Part shown: positions 61,322 to 64,000 of the stretch, piece by piece | Position numbering within the stretch: position 1 is the first letter of the stretch | Layout of the letters: every line of letters begins with the position of its first letter | Assembly: GCF_047795645.1 (NCBI RefSeq) | Contig: NZ_CP181045.1 | Coordinates: 1,736,001-1,800,000, forward strand | Direction of reading: 5' to 3' | DNA length: 64,000 nt | Origin: Salipaludibacillus sp047795645 | GTDB lineage: Bacteria; Bacillota; Bacilli; Bacillales; Salisediminibacteriaceae | Program-made: the position numbers and the translations under genes | The notes under the pieces: model-generated | The model's database searches: none | What the model was told of the DNA's origin: nothing | Seen by the model: the letters and a program-made list of their open reading frames with translations, nothing else

Positions 61322-61420
61322 ATTAGAAAAACTTGTCTTGTCGCCAAGTCCTTCATGGCAAACGCCTTAGTTTATCTTATACTTTAACCCTTTAGCGAAG
61401 TTAAACATTCTTAAAATACA
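61322..61420 (-). repeat. Terminator-linked dispersed repeat, copy D
   Basis: Directly 3' of the rpmF terminator. Minus strand: TGTATTTTAAGAATGTTTAA, CTAAGGCGTTTGCCATGAAGG, then ACTTGGCGACAAGACAAGT and TTTTTCTAAT. One mismatch in the terminal stem. Confidence 0.92.
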
Positions 61421-61424
61421 AAAA

Positions 61425-61450
61425 AAGCAGGAAGGTAATCCCCCCTGCTT
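61425..61450 (-). terminator. rpmF intrinsic terminator
   Basis: Stem AAGCAGG / CCTGCTT followed on the minus strand by TTTTTTTG, immediately after rpmF. Confidence 0.85.
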
Positions 61451-61455
61451 CATTA

Positions 61456-61632
61456 TTAATTACTTGCTACTACGTCGCGTCCTTTATAAGATCCACACGC
61501 TTTACACACTCGGTGTGAAAGCTTCATTTCACTACATTCTGGACATTCAACCATACCTGGTACACGCAATTTAATGTGTGCACGACGTTGATTCTTTTTT
61601 GTTTTACTCGTTTTTCTCTTTGGTACTGCCAT
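61456..61632 (-). CDS. rpmF: Ribosomal protein L32
   Basis: 58 residues. Component of the 50S subunit. The basic N-terminus (AVPKRKTSKTKKNQRRAH) and a zinc ribbon with two Cys pairs (CPEC and CKAC) are present, so this is the zinc-binding form. ATG 61632 follows AAGGAGG; the longer frame to 61659 is leader. It is co-transcribed behind ylbN, the usual bacterial pairing. Confidence 0.98.
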   Translation of the reverse strand: MAVPKRKTSKTKKNQRRAHIKLRVPGMVECPECSEMKLSHRVCKACGSYKGRDVVASN

Positions 61633-61685
61633 GAATCGCACCTCCTTGATATCATTCAAACATTCAGATTCTACATTATAGAATC

Positions 61686-62195
61686 CTATTTTTTGTCAAA
61701 AAACTTTTCCAGCTCTTTCAATCGAGGATCAACTTTTCGTTCCTGGTTCTCATCCATCTCGGATAATTCCCAACCATCACCAGACTTAGGTGCTGGTCCC
61801 TCTTTCAAATCACTGAACACTCGCATTGGCTTTTCAAGCAATATGCGTTCTTGTAAATAAGGCATTAGATCAACCGTGTTATCCACTAATTCATGAACGT
61901 CTTCATGTTTATTGAAGGTGGCCCATTCATCTAGTTGAAAAATCTCAGTGCAATGAATAGAAAAAGGAAACTCCACATCATTTAACGTTCTAGCACAAGG
62001 CAACGTCATGGAACCACTTATTTCAACTTGAAAAGTAACAGCATCTTTATCGAAATGAGCGTCACCTTTCACATGTACTGGAGTAATTTCACGAATTTCA
62101 CGGTCTACTTCTTTCACTTTACTCATATCGACCGATTCGTCAATCTGCAAGCCCTTTTTTTTGAAGGAAAGCAACTGTTGTACCGACCATTTCAT
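61686..62195 (-). CDS. ylbN: YceD/DUF177 family protein
   Basis: 169 residues. The conserved YceD protein paired with rpmF across bacteria; plant relatives are needed for 23S rRNA accumulation, so a ribosome-assembly role is likely. The core (GSMTLPCARTLNDVEFPF, then LMPYLQERILLEKPM) matches. GAGGTGA precedes the ATG. Confidence 0.93.
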   Translation of the reverse strand: MKWSVQQLLSFKKKGLQIDESVDMSKVKEVDREIREITPVHVKGDAHFDKDAVTFQVEISGSMTLPCARTLNDVEFPFSIHCTEIFQLDEWATFNKHEDVHELVDNTVDLMPYLQERILLEKPMRVFSDLKEGPAPKSGDGWELSEMDENQERKVDPRLKELEKFFDKK

Positions 62196-62447
62196 ATCTT
62201 TTCACCTCAAGACAACAAATGTTATTATATCTTTCAAAAAAACGTTTGTCAAGATAATCTCTTTACATTTCAAACAAAGAACATACCTTTTCCACATAAG
62301 GCTTTCTCTATACTAAATCAAGTTGATTTAAAACGTCCTTTCTTAGTTTACACTAACACAAATTAATAAGGGAAGCGAAAGATGAAAATTAGTGAGAATT
62401 ATGGTATTTTTGCTAATATGGTTCTAAATAGAAAGTAGGTGTTTAAG

Positions 62448-63683
62448 ATGAAAGTCCTTGGGTTAATTGTCGAGTATAATCCTTTTCATCATGGCCACTT
62501 ATATCATTTACAACAATCGGTAAAAAAATCCCAAGCTGATGTTGTGATTGCTGTAATGAGCGGATCTTTTTTACAAAGAGGAGAACCCGCGCTCGTAGAT
62601 AAATGGTCGAGAACTCGAATGGCACTTCAAGGTGGGGTAGACTTAGTTGTCGAACTACCTTATATTTATTCTACACAAAAAGCAGAAATCTTTGCGGAAG
62701 GAGCTATCGCTTTGTTAGATTCCCTCTCCGTGACTGATATTTGTTTTGGAAGTGAAGAGGGACAAATAGAGCCATTTATAGAAACAGTTCATTGGTTGAA
62801 TAAAAATCAAAAATTAATAAATATCAATCTAAAAAAAGAATTAGCCAAAGGTAAAAGTTATCCAAGAGCTTTTTCAGATGTTTACCGTTCGCTTCGAGCA
62901 ACCAATGATGTCTTGGATTTGACTCAACCAAACAACATTTTAGGTTTTCACTATGTTCAATCAGTCATGGAGAGAAATTCATCCATTCACGTTCATACGA
63001 TAAAAAGAACTGGTGCCCATTTCCACGATCAAGAAATGACAGGTAAAAAAATAGCCAGTGCAACTGCGATAAGAAAGCACTTGAATACGAAAGAAGGCCA
63101 AAAGTCAGACATTCAATCTTATGTCCCGGAATTCACTCATGCTGAACTGTCTCACTATTATTCAACTAAAGGCTCCTTCCACAGTTGGGAAGATTACTTC
63201 TTTTATTTACAACATAAAATTATTTCCGAAAGTAGCGAGGAAATGAAGCAGCTCTATGAATGTGAAGAGGGACTTGAATACCGCATTAAGAGAGAAATTA
63301 TTCAGGCAAGCTCGTTTGAAGAGTTTATCCAAAAATTGAAAACGAAACGTTATACCCGAACTAGGTTGCAACGATTACTCGTTCACCTTTACTTAAATAC
63401 GACCAAGTCCTTTATGAACAATGCCCTTAAAGAAATTACGCCTCCTTATATTCGAGTTCTAGGCATGTCCCAAAAAGGTCAGAAGCACCTTTCTACAATA
63501 AAAGATGATCGATCCGTGCCAATTATTACAAGGGCAAGCGAATCAGATCATCCTGTACTAGAAAAAGATATCGTTGCAAGTCGTCTACACAGTATCATCC
63601 ATCATGCTTCAGGAAGCTCGTTTATGGATGAATACCGAGCCATCCCCATCCAATACGATAAAAACACCAAAGAGTTTCTTTAA
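62448..63683 (+). CDS. tmcAL: tRNA(Met) cytidine acetate ligase
   Basis: 411 residues, YlbM in B. subtilis. Makes N4-acetylcytidine at the wobble base of elongator tRNA-Met using acetate and ATP. It is a nucleotidyltransferase: the N-terminus has GLIVEYNPFHHGHLYHL (HxGH motif), GSFLQRGEPA, and the tRNA-binding C-terminal half (KTKRYTRTRLQRLLVHLYLN). ATG 62448 follows AGGTG; an in-frame start 3 codons earlier is unlikely. It is read divergently from ylbN. Confidence 0.95.
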   Translation: MKVLGLIVEYNPFHHGHLYHLQQSVKKSQADVVIAVMSGSFLQRGEPALVDKWSRTRMALQGGVDLVVELPYIYSTQKAEIFAEGAIALLDSLSVTDICFGSEEGQIEPFIETVHWLNKNQKLININLKKELAKGKSYPRAFSDVYRSLRATNDVLDLTQPNNILGFHYVQSVMERNSSIHVHTIKRTGAHFHDQEMTGKKIASATAIRKHLNTKEGQKSDIQSYVPEFTHAELSHYYSTKGSFHSWEDYFFYLQHKIISESSEEMKQLYECEEGLEYRIKREIIQASSFEEFIQKLKTKRYTRTRLQRLLVHLYLNTTKSFMNNALKEITPPYIRVLGMSQKGQKHLSTIKDDRSVPIITRASESDHPVLEKDIVASRLHSIIHHASGSSFMDEYRAIPIQYDKNTKEFL

Positions 63684-63704
63684 AAGCGATTCTAAGCAAA
63701 CTAA

Positions 63705-63737
63705 GAGTCCTTATTCGCTATATGCCAATAAGGACTC
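63705..63737 (+). terminator. Terminator after tmcAL
   Basis: Perfect stem GAGTCCTTATT / AATAAGGACTC about 20 bases after the tmcAL stop; a weak T-rich tail (ATTTATTCC) follows. Confidence 0.75.
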
Positions 63738-63766
63738 ATTTATTCCTATGCGATAGTTTCAATTAT

Positions 63767-64000
63767 TCATGGTTCTAGTGAATCTAAATAATTTATTGCA
63801 TCTACAAACGTATCGATAGGGACTATTTCCATGTCTGTTCCGAGTGATTCAGCTGTAGAAAGTGCATCTTGATAATTGGAACCTTCTACTCCCTCTTCAT
63901 TAGGTGCAAAAAAGATCTCTGCTCCTGCTTCTTCAGAAGCATATATTTTTTGATTCACACCACCTATGCGTCCTACGTTTCCATCTTGATCTATCGAACC
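63767..64000 (-). CDS. ylbL: YlbL, PDZ-Lon (S16) family membrane protease, C-terminal part
   Basis: Only the last 77 residues are in the window; the frame is open to the right edge. They contain the end of the S16 protease domain: GSIDQDGNVGRIGGVNQK followed by an AGA-type helix, with the catalytic lysine expected in GGVNQK, and the C-terminal DTFVDAINYLDSLEP. In B. subtilis YlbL helps degrade the SOS division inhibitor YneA. The catalytic serine and PDZ domain lie outside the window. Confidence 0.92.
   Translation of the reverse strand, partial: GSIDQDGNVGRIGGVNQKIYASEEAGAEIFFAPNEEGVEGSNYQDALSTAESLGTDMEIVPIDTFVDAINYLDSLEP

Noticed and set aside
61153..61356. 67-codon frame upstream of rsfA
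   Set aside because: Its end runs into the rsfA start and the frame covers leader sequence and part of repeat copy D; no homology is recognised.

Overview
This 64-kb window is a chromosomal block from a low-GC, endospore-forming Bacillaceae. Sporulation genes (spoIIGA, sigE, sigG, spoVD, spoVE, rsfA) sit in the Bacillus-type order gmk-remA-yloC / rqcH / pyr operon / rluD-lspA-ileS-divIVA-ylm-sig-ftsAZ / dcw cluster / bshC / ylb genes. Acidic tails and loops on outward-facing division proteins hint at an alkaliphilic or halotolerant member (inference). Nearly everything is on the minus strand; rqcH, the transposase, ylbP and ylbM are the plus-strand genes.

Layout. 1-1376: gmk start, remA, yloC. 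1499-3347: rqcH. 3441-7149: heterodimeric ABC exporter pair. 7150-9602: poorly coding gap, then a ring-cleaving dioxygenase and its probable MarR regulator (MhqR type), each with an operator-like palindrome. 9617-11345: a complete IS1182-type element with inverted ends and a 5-bp target duplication. 11362-23382: the pyr operon with three PyrR attenuators, encoding de novo UMP synthesis plus uracil uptake. 23386-24766: rluD and lspA. 24961-25860: a strict 52-bp tandem array of hairpins. 26005-29285: ileS with its T-box leader. 29292-32681: divIVA-ylmH-ylmG-sepF-ylmE and ylmC. 32980-35664: sigG, sigE, spoIIGA. 36085-41302: ftsZ, ftsA, sbp, two DUF881 genes, divIB. 41423-56293: murB, murG, spoVE, murD, mraY, a MurF-like gene, murE, spoVD, pbpB, ftsL, rsmH, mraZ. 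56511-64000: bshC, DUF3397 gene, panE-like, ylbP, rsfA, rpmF, ylbN, ylbM and the C-terminus of ylbL.

How it works together. The division and cell-wall genes make lipid II (mraY, murD/E/G/B), polymerise and cross-link it (SpoVE, SpoVD, PBP2B) and position the division machine (FtsZ/A/L, DivIB, SepF, DivIVA). The spoIIG-sigG block switches the mother-cell and forespore sigma factors. Promoter motifs for Spo0A/sigma-A (spoIIGA), sigma-H (ftsAZ) and a sigma-F-like promoter (sigG) can be read directly.

Most notable: (1) a full-length MurF-like protein between murE and mraY that has lost the P-loop and the other catalytic motifs; (2) the 17.3-unit 52-bp hairpin array in the ileS-lspA gap; (3) a roughly 100-bp dispersed repeat, five copies, each directly 3' of a gene's intrinsic terminator in the same orientation; (4) a sigG leader hairpin that would hide its ribosome-binding site on read-through mRNA, with the probable sigG promoter inside it.
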